From contig OZ023184.1 of assembly GCA_963995505.1 (NCBI GenBank), forward strand, positions 18,288,228 through 18,352,227: a stretch of 64,000 bases of DNA, written 5' to 3'. Source of the stretch: Hypericum androsaemum (lineage: Eukaryota; Streptophyta; Magnoliopsida; Malpighiales; Hypericaceae). This document shows positions 21,338 to 32,036 of this stretch, one piece after another. Below the pieces are notes generated by a model. It worked only from the letters and a program-made list of their open reading frames with translations. It was not told where the DNA came from and made no database searches. The translations under genes and the position numbers were made by a program. Within the stretch, counting starts at the first letter, position 1; every line of letters starts with the position of its first letter.

Positions 21338-21909
21338 ACGATCTGTGGCCCTAGGAAAAAACAAGAAATAATATACACCATTTCCCCACACCATGAGCAG
21401 TTAAACTCCCTACCTTCCCTTATTAGTCTACGTTCTAAAGCCTCTAGAACTTAATAGTTACGCAAGCCATATAAAAAAAAAGAGTCAGAGTCAGTCGAAC
21501 CGGCGATTGCACATATCTCCCGTCGGCACATCCCCCCTACCGCTGTAAGCTAAATTCTCCTCTTGTCTTTCGCTGTTTTCTTTTTTTCGGCCAGCACCCC
21601 CTATTGGTATCAGAGCTTTTAAGATATTCGAGGTTAAAAGAACAAGATAGGCTCGGTTAAGGTTGCCATGTTGGGCATAAATCCTCTTTATACTGAGAAC
21701 CCGCTTGTATGAGACTAAGAATATCTGCGAGCATCTTTGATCCTAATTCGGGGATTATTTTGTGCCTGTTTTTGTATCTGTATCTTTTAATCATCTGAGT
21801 CTTCTCGCTTTAATTATGACTTGCAATCTAAAGAAAGAGGCTAGAACTTGACTAATTAGGGAAACTATTCACCATAATTATCACTCATCACTTCTAACAC
21901 GTTTTCAAA
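21338..21909 (+). mobile_element. Lineage A2 leader
   Basis: A leader clearly related to A1 but diverged. It keeps the primer-binding site (21604-21616) and the 14-codon short ORF near 21668-21712. It lacks the (CT)n tract, which is replaced by a mixed pyrimidine stretch (about 21545-21590). Confidence 0.75.
21604..21616 (+). promoter_or_regulatory. tRNA-Met primer-binding site (A2)
   Basis: TTGGTATCAGAGC, conserved in the diverged leader. Confidence 0.85.
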
Positions 21910-22473
21910 ATTGCGACTAGTAAGAAACATCTGGACTACTTAGATTTAGAACTTGGTTCTAGAGACAAATCAAAAATAATATTAGAAGGATACGAGTTGA
22001 TTTGTCGTTTTGATAAAAACTTTGAACATAAGCTTCATAGTAATAATAATCATTTAAATAGTCTGACTGACCTCATAGTCAGTCTAGGCGTTCATTTAGA
22101 ATCTGAGAAAGAATTAAATACTAAGAATCATAATAATTTGACAGAAGTAATCACTCAAGTTAATATACTATTAAAAATATCCTTAGAAAATCAGAATTAT
22201 ATTAAAACTCAGAACGAACAAATTATCTTAGAAATTAAAAAATTAAACATACTTATAGAAAAACCTAAAAGAAACGAGGTAGAACTAAAACCAGTCTTAG
22301 GAGAATTAGAAAAATTAGCAGAAAATATCAAAAGATTAAAAGAAGAAAATCACGCTAAGGTAGAAATTAACGGTTTAATTAAAGCCCTAGAAAAACTAAA
22401 CTTGGGACAAAGTGAAAGACCAAGAAAAGATATCTTGCCCCCAAAATATATCCATTGGTTACCTAAAAAATGA
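21910..22473 (+). CDS. Lineage A2 ORF1
   Basis: Homologue of A1 ORF1 with many substitutions. From the conserved ATT at 21910 to the TGA at 22471-22473 it has exactly the same length, 188 codons with the stop, as A1 from its ATT. The first ATG-like start is well inside the conserved region. The frame is intact, ends in ATGA with ORF2 and is coiled-coil-like. The constant length and frame despite divergence argue that it was a real protein. Confidence 0.7.
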   Translation: MATSKKHLDYLDLELGSRDKSKIILEGYELICRFDKNFEHKLHSNNNHLNSLTDLIVSLGVHLESEKELNTKNHNNLTEVITQVNILLKISLENQNYIKTQNEQIILEIKKLNILIEKPKRNEVELKPVLGELEKLAENIKRLKEENHAKVEINGLIKALEKLNLGQSERPRKDILPPKYIHWLPKK

Positions 22474-25400
22474 CTACGCCATTTAGTGGAAGATATAATT
22501 TAAGCGGAACTAGGACTATGACAGAACCAGCTAGAAATAGTGTAAGTGATAATATTTCAACAGATTCATTTTTAGGAAGACTACTTAGAGGATCAGGAAG
22601 TAATAGTACACAGGATGTGGTTCAATTAGAAGAAGAAATAGATGTAGAATGAAATTTGGAACTTTATAATAATGCTCAGGTAGACGCTTTAAATCCCAGA
22701 ACACTATACCAGACAGGACTCCTTAACGTACGAACAGTACTAGTAAGAAGTAATAGGGAAGAGAGCTTAAGAATTGTGGATAATGCAGAAGAAATAAAAC
22801 TATTTACACCAGAAACTTTAAAACGTTTAAAATAGTCAGGAAAACGTTTTGTGCATATAGGACTAATTGTAATAGGAATTAAAGGACTGGGAAGAAAAGA
22901 GCTAGGAACAAAAGCTTTGGTACTAATTTTAGATAAATCTTGGCAGACCGATTTAAAGAAAGCCATAATAGCAGGAATGGAAGTAGACCTGAGTAAAAAT
23001 AGTGCTCTGTTTTACTGTTCACCCGCAGTATTAAAAGATATTAAAGACCTAAAAAATTTAAAAATAGGACTAAAAACAAGAGGATATGAAAATTTTATAG
23101 GAAATAACCTCGTAATAAGCATAGGAATATTGGGAAAGGCAAGTAATAGATCGGGAATGAAATTTAAAGTCAACATAGAAGGGATAGTGCAGAACTTAGC
23201 AAGTAAAGGAGTTAAAATGATAGATCCCGTTAAATTTGATCCAGAAGAATTAGCAGGATTAGAATGGTCTTTAAACGAGTTTTCAGAACCAGGAAATAGA
23301 ATTATGATTCCCGAAAGAAGTATATTATACGAAAATATAGATGGATCCTATGGTTTAAGATTTAATAATTATAAGGGAAAAGAAGTAAAGGAAGATCACG
23401 AGAATATAGACAGCGATGAAGAAACAAATTTAATGAATTTCGAATTCAAAAATGAGGATGAACCATTAGGAGATCCTATCTATGATACAGAAAATGAACA
23501 GGAAATATTGAACTTTGAAGAAACAATAGGTTATAGCTATTATGAAGAAGACGATAATTTAGACGATAGCCTAGAGAGAATAAACCTAGAAGAAACTGCA
23601 GGATTTAAAACAGAGGAAGTATGTATAGACATAAATCAAATAATAAATAGGAAATTTACTGAATTAAACATACAAGATCAAGTAGATGATATGTTAATAG
23701 AATGTATGACAGGATTAGGAATGAGTTATGAAGAAGATTATAACAAGCTAATCGAATATTTTAATTTACCACTTGTCACAGACATTATAAACTGTAAAAG
23801 CTTAATTAGCGATTTTTATAAGCCATAAACAAACTACATGGACCAAACAATGGTACCAGTTGATAGAGGAACTAAGAGACCAAAACTAGAATTTATAACT
23901 CCGGGAACCTCTGGAACAGAAAGATCAGGGAGAGAACCCTGGCTTCCACCATCTATCACATACCAGGGAGAACCTAATCTTAGAGGTCAAGGATCTAGAA
24001 TGCCAATTGGACGATTATATAGTTCTGATATGTTATTAGTAGAGCAGCAACACCCACAGCTATGGCCAGACGAAGTCCTGATATGGGAACAAACGGTAGT
24101 TAGAAACTGGGAAACTAATAAACGATCAGATATAGATATGTTCTCTTATTTAGAAACAACGTTAGGACCAACAGCGTTAGGATTTTGGCAGAGTAAAAAG
24201 GCTAAAAATCCCGAGGAAATTAATACATTAAAATCATTAGGAGATAATCCCTACAACTTCACAAGTCAGATTAGAATTTTGTTATTAGGAGTTGATCCGG
24301 CAAAAGAAAATACGTTTATACAAGACACGGCAGTTAGAAACCTAGAACAATTAAGTATAACAGACTTTAAATATATCAAAGAATTTAGCTCAGACTTTGC
24401 TAGATTACTGGCGCAAACCGGACGAGCTATGGATGATAATTTGTGTAATAGATATTTTGTAAAATTACCAGGAGATTTAGGAAGATCTATACATGAAGAT
24501 TGGGTAGCTGATTATGGCTTAACAGAAGGATTAGGTGTAAGCCCACGAATAACATACGTATTTAATATACTAGAAGAAAAGTGTAAAGAAGCAACTATGC
24601 AAGAACAGATTAGAAGGCAGGCTTGGGCTTTTTGCAAAACAGCAGTATACACTCCACAGGCATACGGATATTATGATAAAAAAAGGGAAAAAGAAAATAT
24701 CTTAGGAAAAGTACATCGTATAGAAAAAATAAACCCTGGAAAAATAAAAATAAATACGTAAAGAAAAAATCTCAGAATAGGAAGTGTACCTGCTTTATTT
24801 GTGGAGATCCAGATCACCTAGCAAATAAATGTCCTAACAAGGCAAAAAATGCAGATAGATCTAACTTAGTAGAACAGTTAGACGAATATGAAATACAAAG
24901 TATTAGAACCGACGATTCTGAGAATTCTATTTATAGTATAACCAGTGAATCAGATAGAGAGAACTCCCCCAAAATAACATACACTTACATGAATATAGAA
25001 GAACATGAGTGTCCGCATGAATCGATTAGAAATAGGGGAAATAATCATATAAGCTGCTATAACTGCAAGCTATATCCTGCAATAGAAAGACGTTATCAAT
25101 GTAATTATTGCTTTAAAGAAATCTGCTTTCTATGTATTAAAAAGATCTATAAAATCGAAACAGATTTAACAGGAAGAAAAAAGGGATTAACTAAAGATAA
25201 CAACTTCTATACTGAACGAATTGAAAAACATGAATTAGAAATTGAACTCATTAAACAAAGATTAACAAAACTAGAAACAGAAAGAGATAATATGGGAAAA
25301 TATAAAGAAATTATTGAAGAAAATAACATGGCCGAACAAATAGCAGAAGAAGAAGCATTTATAATTGGTGACTGTATAGCTAGTCTAATAACATTAAAAT

Positions 25401-26017
25401 GTAGAGTCTGGTTAGAAAATAATAAATTCCTTGATTTAACAGCCATTTTAGACACAGGAAGTACTAAGAGTTTAATAGGATACAGTATGGTTCCTAAACA
25501 ATACCATATTACCACTCGAACAGTAGAGAATAGATTACTAACACTAACCCATTGCTTAGAATCCACAGGAATTCAGTTTTTAGATTTTGCCGGCAATTAT
25601 AGTATTAAATATGATCTTCCCCAAGTAAACATTGCGCCAGAAGGAACTCGTAGTAAAGAATTTCTGCTTGGCATTAATTTTATTTGTAGCCTCAATGGAA
25701 GTCTTACTATAGCCCGTAACTGCATCACCATTAGTAAACATGTTTATACGTTTCCCACTAATAAATATATCCAAAGATCCGAGTTCGCGCGAAAGCGTGG
25801 TGGACACTCCCAATTAGATTTTTTAACAAAAAATGATATTCAATCTAGTAATATAGAAAATTAAGCTTATCAGATGTTAGGAAAAATGTTGTCACAAGAT
25901 TTAGAAAAAGGACCAGATATAAAAAGTAGCATAAACTACCCTAAAATCCAGAAATTAGAAAAGTTAGGATTAATAGGGGATGATATAACAAAATCCAGAA
26001 TAAACTTTTTAGCAAAA
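22470..26017 (+). pseudogene. Lineage A2 polyprotein, movement-coat-protease, broken
   Basis: The longest stretch of subtype A2. Domains in order: movement (from 22470), acidic linker, coat (about 23840-24700), zinc knuckle (about 24787), second Cys cluster (about 25052-25135, CX2CX11CX2CX4CX2C) and protease L-D-T-G-S (about 25450). Breaks: TGA at 22650-22652, TAG at 22833-22835 (CAG in A1), TAA near 23826, a frameshift near 24690, and TAA near 25862. It stops at about 26017, just before RT. Many silent and conservative differences from A1 suggest a separate virus variant and not just decay. Confidence 0.8.
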
Positions 26018-26107
26018 ATGGCGAATGGCTAAACTCATTCTTGATATACGTTTAATAGGATACAGTATAGTTCCCCTATTTCCACACCATTTCCCCTTTA
26101 TTCGTTT
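26018..26107. mobile_element. Scrambled joint
   Basis: About 90 bp of very short lineage A words (protease-like, leader-like) between the A2 plus-strand copy and an A1 minus-strand copy. Not coding. Confidence 0.5.
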
Positions 26108-27935
26108 ATAAAACAGGTACACTTCCTAGTTTTGGGTTTTTTCTTTACGTACTTATCCTTATTTTTCAATAGTTTATCTTTTCTATGCGACGTACTTTTC
26201 CTAAGGTATTTTTTCTTAATTTTAGGTTTATCATAATATCCGTATGCTTGTGGCGTATAAACTGCTGTTTTACAAAAAGCCCAAGCCTGCCTTCGAATTT
26301 GTTCTTACATAGTTGCTTCTTTACACTTTTCTTCTAGTTTATTAAATACGTAGGTTATTCGTGGTCCTACGCCTAATTCTTCTGTTAAACCATAATCAGC
26401 TACCCAGTCCTCATGTATAGATCTTCCTAAGTCTCCTAGTAATTTTATAAAATATCTATTACATAAATTATCATCCATAGCTCGCCCAGTTTGTGCTAGT
26501 AATCTAGCAAAGTCAGAGCTAAATTCCTTGATATACTTAAAATCTGTTATACTTAATTGTTCTAGGTTCCTAACTGCCGTATCTTGTATAAACGTATTTT
26601 CTTTTGCCGGATCTACTCCTAATAACAGAATCCTAATCTGACTTGTAAAGTTATAAGGATTATCTCCTAATGATTTTAATGTATTAATTTCTTCGGGATT
26701 TTTAGCCTTTTTGCTTTGCCAAAATCCTAGCGCTGTTGGTCCTAAAGTTATTTCTAGATAAGAGAACATATCTATATCTGATCGTTTATTAGTTTCCCAG
26801 TTTCTGACTACTGTTTGTTCCCATACCAGGACTTCGTCTGGCCATAACTGTGGATGTTGCTGCTCTACTAGTAACATATCAGAGCTATATAATCGTCCAA
26901 TTGGCATTCTAGATCCTCGACCTCTAAGATTGGATTCTCCTTGGTATGTAATAGATGGTGGAAGCCAGGGTTCCCTTCCTGATCTTTCTGTTCCAGATGT
27001 TCCTAGAGTTATAAATTCTGGTTTTGGTCTTTTAGTACCTCTATCAACTGGTACCATTGTTTGGTCCATATAATTTGCTTCTGGTTTGTAAAAATCACTA
27101 AGCAAGCTTTTACCATTTATAATATCTGTAACAAGTGGTAAATTAAAATATTCGCTTAGCTTGTTATAAGCATCTTCATAGCTCATTCCTAATCCTGTCA
27201 TACATTCTATTAACATATCATCTACTTGATCCTGTATGTTTAGTTCCGTAAATTTTCTATTGATTATTTGATTTATGTTTATACAGACTTCCTTTGTTTT
27301 AAATCCTGCAGTTTCTTCTAAGTTTATTCTTTCTAAGTTGTCCTCATCTTCTTCATAATAGCTATAACCTATTGTTTCTTCTAGATCTAGTATTTCTTGT
27401 TCATTCTCTGTATCATAAATAGGATCTCCTAATGGTTCATCTTCGTTTGTAAATTCGAAATTCATTAAATTTGTTTCTTCATCGCTATCGATATTCTCAT
27501 GATCTTCGTTTACTTCTTTTCCTTTATAATTATTAAATCTTAAACCATAGGATCCATCTGTATTTTCATACAATATGCTTCTTTCAGGAACCATAATTCT
27601 GTTTCCTGGTCCTGAAAATTCATTTAACGACCATTCTAAGCCAGCTAATTCTTCTGGATCAATTTTAACGCGATCTATCATTTTAACCCCTTTACTTGCT
27701 AAGTTTTGTACTATACCTTCTATGTTTACTTTAAATTTCATTCCGGATCTATTACTTGCCTTTCCTAGTATTCCTATGCTTATTACAAGGTTATTACCTA
27801 TAAAATTTTCATACCCTCTTGTTTTTAGTCCTATTTTTAAGTTTTTAAAATTTTTAATATCTTTTAATACTGCGGGTGAACAGTGAAATAGAGCACTATT
27901 TTTACTCATATCTACTTCCATTCCTGCTATAATTT
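26108..27935 (-). pseudogene. Movement-coat region of lineage A1 polyprotein
   Basis: The largest uninterrupted A1 frame for this region (26305-27951, about 548 codons): the C-terminal half of the movement domain, the acidic Glu/Asp linker and most of the coat. A TAA at 26305-26307 replaces CAA, just before the basic segment that precedes the zinc knuckle. The first few codons of the open frame come from the joint and are not viral. The copy lacks the ORF2 start and ends at about 26108 within the zinc-knuckle region. Confidence 0.8.
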
Positions 27936-28127
27936 TGTTCAAAAGAAACAAAGACTTAACCTCTAGATTTCTCTATTAAGGCTTTAGAACAATATATATA
28001 TATATTGTTTTTTATAGATCCGTTTCAAAAATCCATTGATCAACATTTCAAAATCCTTATATATAAAAATCCATATATATTTTGAAATGTTTTTTATGGA
28101 TTTTGGTCTTATCTCACTTATATATAA
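27936..28127. mobile_element. Joint between lineage A and lineage F
   Basis: AT-rich joint with a small palindrome around 'caatatatatatatattg' (about 27991) and short repeated words such as 'aaaatcc' and 'tatataaaaa'. It has no reading frame. The F side begins at 28128, where 'aaaaatttttggttc' is shared with the uninterrupted F copy at 32224. Confidence 0.55.
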
Positions 28128-29696
28128 AAATTTTTGGTTCAAAAGATCACTTTGAAATTTAGTAATACATAAAACAATACTCAAAATCTCCTTTTTTATT
28201 GTGGGATATTTGCTTTGGGTGTCATTACAATGGGCAGAAGTGAATGAGATGATATGCTCATGAATGTCTTTGCGTTGTTTAAGAATGCCACCATAACCTA
28301 TATCTGATGCATCAGTTTCAACAATTTTGATTGCAGATGGGTCAGCAAGATGTAAGCAGGGAATGTGTGCAATCTGTTTTTTGATGCTTTGAACAATTCG
28401 AGTATGCTCAGTAGTCCAGGGACTTGGATTTTTCTTTAATCTGTCATGAAGTGGTTTTATAACGCGATGAATATTGGGGAAAAATTCAAAAACATAGTTG
28501 AGAGAACCCAAAAAGCGTTGAAGTTGCGTTTTTTCTAAGAGTTCATCAGGGAATTTGGAAGCAAAAGTAATAGAACGTTCAATGGGGGTGATAGTGCCCT
28601 GGCTGATATAATGGCCAAGAAAGCGGATTTTTGTTTGAAATAAAACAATTTTAGATTGAGATAAGACCAAACCATTTTTCTTAACAACATCAAAGAATGT
28701 GTGAAGATGTTTGAAATGTTGGTCAATGGATTTTGAAAAAATAAGGACATCATCAATGTAAACAATGCAAAATGATGTGAAAGGATTGAAAATATCATTC
28801 ATGATTTGTTGAAATTCGCTTGGGGCATTTTTTAAACCAAAAGGCATGACGTTCCACTCATACTGGTCAAAAGGAACAGTAAAAGCAGTTTTATAACGGT
28901 CTTTGGGGTGGATCTGGATCTGCCAGAAGCCAGATTTCATGTCGAATTTGGAGAATATGAAAGAATCATGCAGACGATTTAACAAATCTTTTTTGTTGGG
29001 GATCGGATAACGGATCCATTTCAAAACGTTGTTAAGGGATTTATAATTGATAACAAGACGTGGGACGCCTCGTTCAATTTCAGAGTTTTTGATGACATAA
29101 AAGGCAGCACAACTCCAGGGGGATTTGGATTTAGAGATCAAACCCTTTTTCTCTAAATCATGGATTTCATTTTTACATAAGTCAATCATTTCAGAGTTCA
29201 TCTGAATAGGACGGGCTTTAGTAGGGATTTGTCGTTCAGAGAAGTGCGAGTCATAAGGAAGAGTGATAACATGTTTTTTTCTAGTCCAAAAAGCATTAGG
29301 AAGATCAGAACAAAGCTCAGTATGGAGCTTGGTTTTGAAATTATCGATTTGGCGCTGAATAGTATGATCAAGCAATTGTTGAGAAATACGTTAAAAATAA
29401 ACGATATTTTTGGTGTCATGTAAATCATGTTCTTTGGAAGAGATTAAAGAATGGAGTAGGTTTAATTTGCGTGTGGTGGGTTTTTGTAAAAAGGGAAAAA
29501 TCAATTTTTTTGAAATCGGAGTGTTAATTTTGAAAGAGATGCCTTCGTGATTAACTTTGTAAGGAGTAATAAGGTTGATAAATGGTGTTCCAATAATGAC
29601 AGTATGATTCATATTGGAGACGAGCAAAAACGTGGTTTTGATAAGTGTGTTGTTATTATTAATAAAAGCATCAGTTTTTTGGGTGATAAGCATTCC
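28128..29696 (-). pseudogene. Lineage F (florendovirus-like) protease-RT-RNase H fragment
   Basis: Minus-strand second copy of the pol region also present at 32224-33796. It shows the end of the protease domain, the RT with the V-Y-I-D-D motif (about 28760) and an RNase H start (E-T-D-A-S). A TAA at 29391-29393 replaces CAA. Both ends are truncated: RNase H is cut at 28128, and the protease is cut at 29696, where it joins leader sequence. It is nearly identical to the longer copy, so the duplication is recent compared with the decay of the array. Confidence 0.8.
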
Positions 29697-29960
29697 AGAG
29701 GGTGCGGCGAAAAGTTCTATCCTGCCTATTTCTCCTTTATTTAGTTTTAAAGTTTATTATTATTATTGTACTGAAGTTTATTATTATTATTGTTCATCTC
29801 TCTGTTCGCCGCACCCTCTGGATTTTGATACGACCAAATAGGCAGGATACGACCAGAGGGTGCGGCAAACAGAGAGATGAACAATAATAATAATAAACTT
29901 CAGTACAATAATAATAATAAACTTTAAAACTAAATATAGGAGATGAACAATATCAAGGAG
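29697..29960. repeat. Lineage F leader as an inverted repeat
   Basis: Two arms of about 80 bp (29741-29816 and 29853-29930) are near-perfect reverse complements around a spacer of about 36 bp. Each arm contains the (TTA)n tracts, the 'catctctctgttcgccgc' word and 'accctctgg'. A third arm is at 31700-31790. This is leader duplicated and inverted, not coding; the short frames on both strands follow from the repeat. Confidence 0.8.
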
Positions 29961-30093
29961 AGGAATAGAGGGGTTACAGTGATATGGAAGAACAGAGAGA
30001 TCAGGGAGAGATCCTTCTACTGATTTCCCGACTAAAATACACTCTGGTCTATACAGAAGAAGGTCCTCTGCTTATATAGGCAAAGGGACGCAC
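29961..30093 (-). promoter_or_regulatory. Lineage F promoter (TATA) and leader start
   Basis: On the minus strand a TATATAA box (30072-30078, context CCTATATAAGCAG) lies downstream of F ORF2, and leader sequence follows toward 29961. This is the place expected for the full-length RNA promoter of a pararetrovirus. Confidence 0.6.
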
Positions 30094-30265
30094 TCTGGGC
30101 ATTGCTGGCATGTGCTTTCGGTGGCTGGGGTCCACCGTCATAATTCTGTCTGGGCATTGCTGGCATATGCTTTCGGTGGCTGGGGTCCACCGTCATAATT
30201 CTGTCTGGGCGTTGTTGGCATGTGCTTTCGGTGGCTGGGGTCCACCATTATTCTTTGGGCGTTGC
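30094..30265. repeat. 55-bp tandem repeat upstream of F promoter
   Basis: Three units with an exact 55-bp period (starts at 30094, 30149, 30204), each containing 'tgctttcggtggctgggg'. A partial fourth word follows. The array sits directly upstream of the TATA box on the minus strand, so it could act as an enhancer repeat. A 121-codon frame across it begins with TTG and is not supported as a gene. Confidence 0.8.
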
Positions 30266-30499
30266 TGGCAACCGTAAGATTAGCCTTGGGTTGGTCATTA
30301 GTTTTTACCGTCTTGACGGACGTTATGGCAGCAAGCTGCTGAGAGACTGTTGGGGGCAAACCCTCACTCTGGACGGTTTTAACTGGACCGTTGGCCATTT
30401 TGCCTTTGCCGGCGCGGTGAAGGCCGAAGCCGAACACTTTTGGATTGTCGTTGATGTCATTGTGGTTGATACCGTCATTAAGGAATCCTGTACCTTGAA

Positions 30500-31690
30500 T
30501 CAATGAAGGCCAAGAAAATCAGTACCATCATCGTCAAGAGAGATGAATGGTTCTTCTTCGTCTTCTTCTTCTGTTGCATGAGAAGAGGCATTGGATTTTG
30601 CTTTGATCATCTGGTTCATGATAGCAAAATATTCCTGCTCAGTACTTGCTGAAGCCAACATAGATTGGATCTTGGCTTTTTGAGCAAGGAAAAGTGGCTG
30701 GGAGGTCGATGGGGAGGCAATAGCTTGTGAAGATTTGGCAGAGTTCAGCCAATTCAAAACAATTGTAGCCGTTAGTTTTTTGTCTGCGTTGAAGGCGTTC
30801 CACCATTTGACTTTAAAGCGGCAAACGAGCAGGTTGACGTTATTCTTTTCATCATAAGCTTGGAATTCATAGTGCCAGGCACAGATCTATGGCAAATAGA
30901 ACTTTGTACAGAAGAGCAATAAGGGGCCAATAGGTTTTTCAATAGGAGAAGGAGAATATTTGGCTTTAAAAAGATTATAGCAACCAAGGGCATCCTCTGT
31001 AAGGATGTTAAGGGAACATCCATAATAGTTCCACCAAGTGAGGAACCAATAGGGGATTTGGGTACAATCAAAAGGCTGTCGGAAATAAAACAGCCAAGTG
31101 TGGGTAAATTTTGGGTTTTGGTTGAGGAAAGCGTTAAACCAGGCCTGCTGGTAGTCCCAATAATTGTAAAGGGTGCTATGGGTGGTGGTAGTGGTGATGG
31201 GGAGGTGCTTTGTTTGGTGCAATGATTGACCCCACTGGGATGGATGAATAATCCGTATAATTTGGCATGTGGAGTAAGCTGGGGTGGTATTATCGGTGGC
31301 GTTGTAAAAATGTCTGACTTTGGTGGAGTCAGTATGTTCGAGGATAGAGGCATAGTAGGTTAGCATTTTGTGGGAGTCATAAGGGATAGTATGCTGTCCA
31401 GGTGGGAAGATACGGGCTGCGGCAATGGTAGGGTCTTGTTGGTGGTAATCTCTCTCAACAAAGAGAAGGGATTGTGTTTGGGGTTTATGGCTATAAGAGG
31501 CTTTGGTGAGGTTACGGGGAAAGGGTTGGGATGGTGGGGCAATAACATGACTGGTGGAGTGTTGAAAAATAGGCAGAGGTGTCGTTAAAGCTTGTTGAGA
31601 AATAGGCAGGGGTGTCGTTAAGGCTTGGGAGTTTTGGGATAGTCGTTGGAAAGCTTCAATAACTTCGGTCGGACCAAACATTTCAAACAT
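30500..31690 (-). pseudogene. Lineage F ORF2 (florendovirus-type second protein)
   Basis: A frame of about 397 codons from an ATG at 31690 to the TGA at 30500-30502, interrupted by one in-frame TAG at 30887-30889. Both parts are in the same frame, so this is a single nonsense change. The protein is rich in Trp, Tyr and Phe (W-D-Y-Q-Q-A-W-F near 31150; W-W-N-Y near 31030) and ends in an acidic tail. This pattern is what I recall for the ORF2 protein of florendoviruses, whose function is unknown. Extension of the frame upstream of 31690 is leader and probably not translated. Confidence 0.65.
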
Positions 31691-32036
31691 TTCAAAATCC
31701 AGAGGGTGCGGCGAACAGAGAGATGAACAATAATAATAATAAACTTCAGTACAATAATAATAATAAACTTTAAAACTAAATAAAGGAGAAATACGCAGGA
31801 TAGAACTTTTCGCCGCACCCTCTGGTATTATTATTGTTCGTATCTTCCGAATAAGCATTATTATTATTATTGGAGAAATAGGCAGGATAAGCATTATTAT
31901 TATTATTTTAAATGTTTGAAATGTTTGGTCCGACCGAAGTTATTGAAGCTTTCCAACGACAATCCCAAAACTCCCAAGCCTTAACGACACCCCTGCCTAT
32001 TTCTCAACAAGCTTTAACGACACCTCTGCCTATTTC
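31691..32036. repeat. Inverted leader/ORF2 start palindrome
   Basis: Leader (31700-31815) is followed by (TTA)n-rich joints and then, at 31912-32040, by the ORF2 start in the opposite orientation to that at 31580-31690. The result is a broken palindrome with the ORF2 N-terminal codons at both ends and leader in the middle. The plus-strand frame at 31912-32175 is the inverted ORF2 start running into RNase H antisense and is not a gene. Confidence 0.75.

Noticed and set aside
30138..30503. 121-codon minus-strand frame downstream of F ORF2
   Set aside because: It starts with TTG, contains the 55-bp repeats and runs over the promoter region; no family is recognised.
30887..31894. Upstream extension of F ORF2 beyond 31690
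   Set aside because: The added codons come from the inverted leader repeat and (TTA)n tracts.
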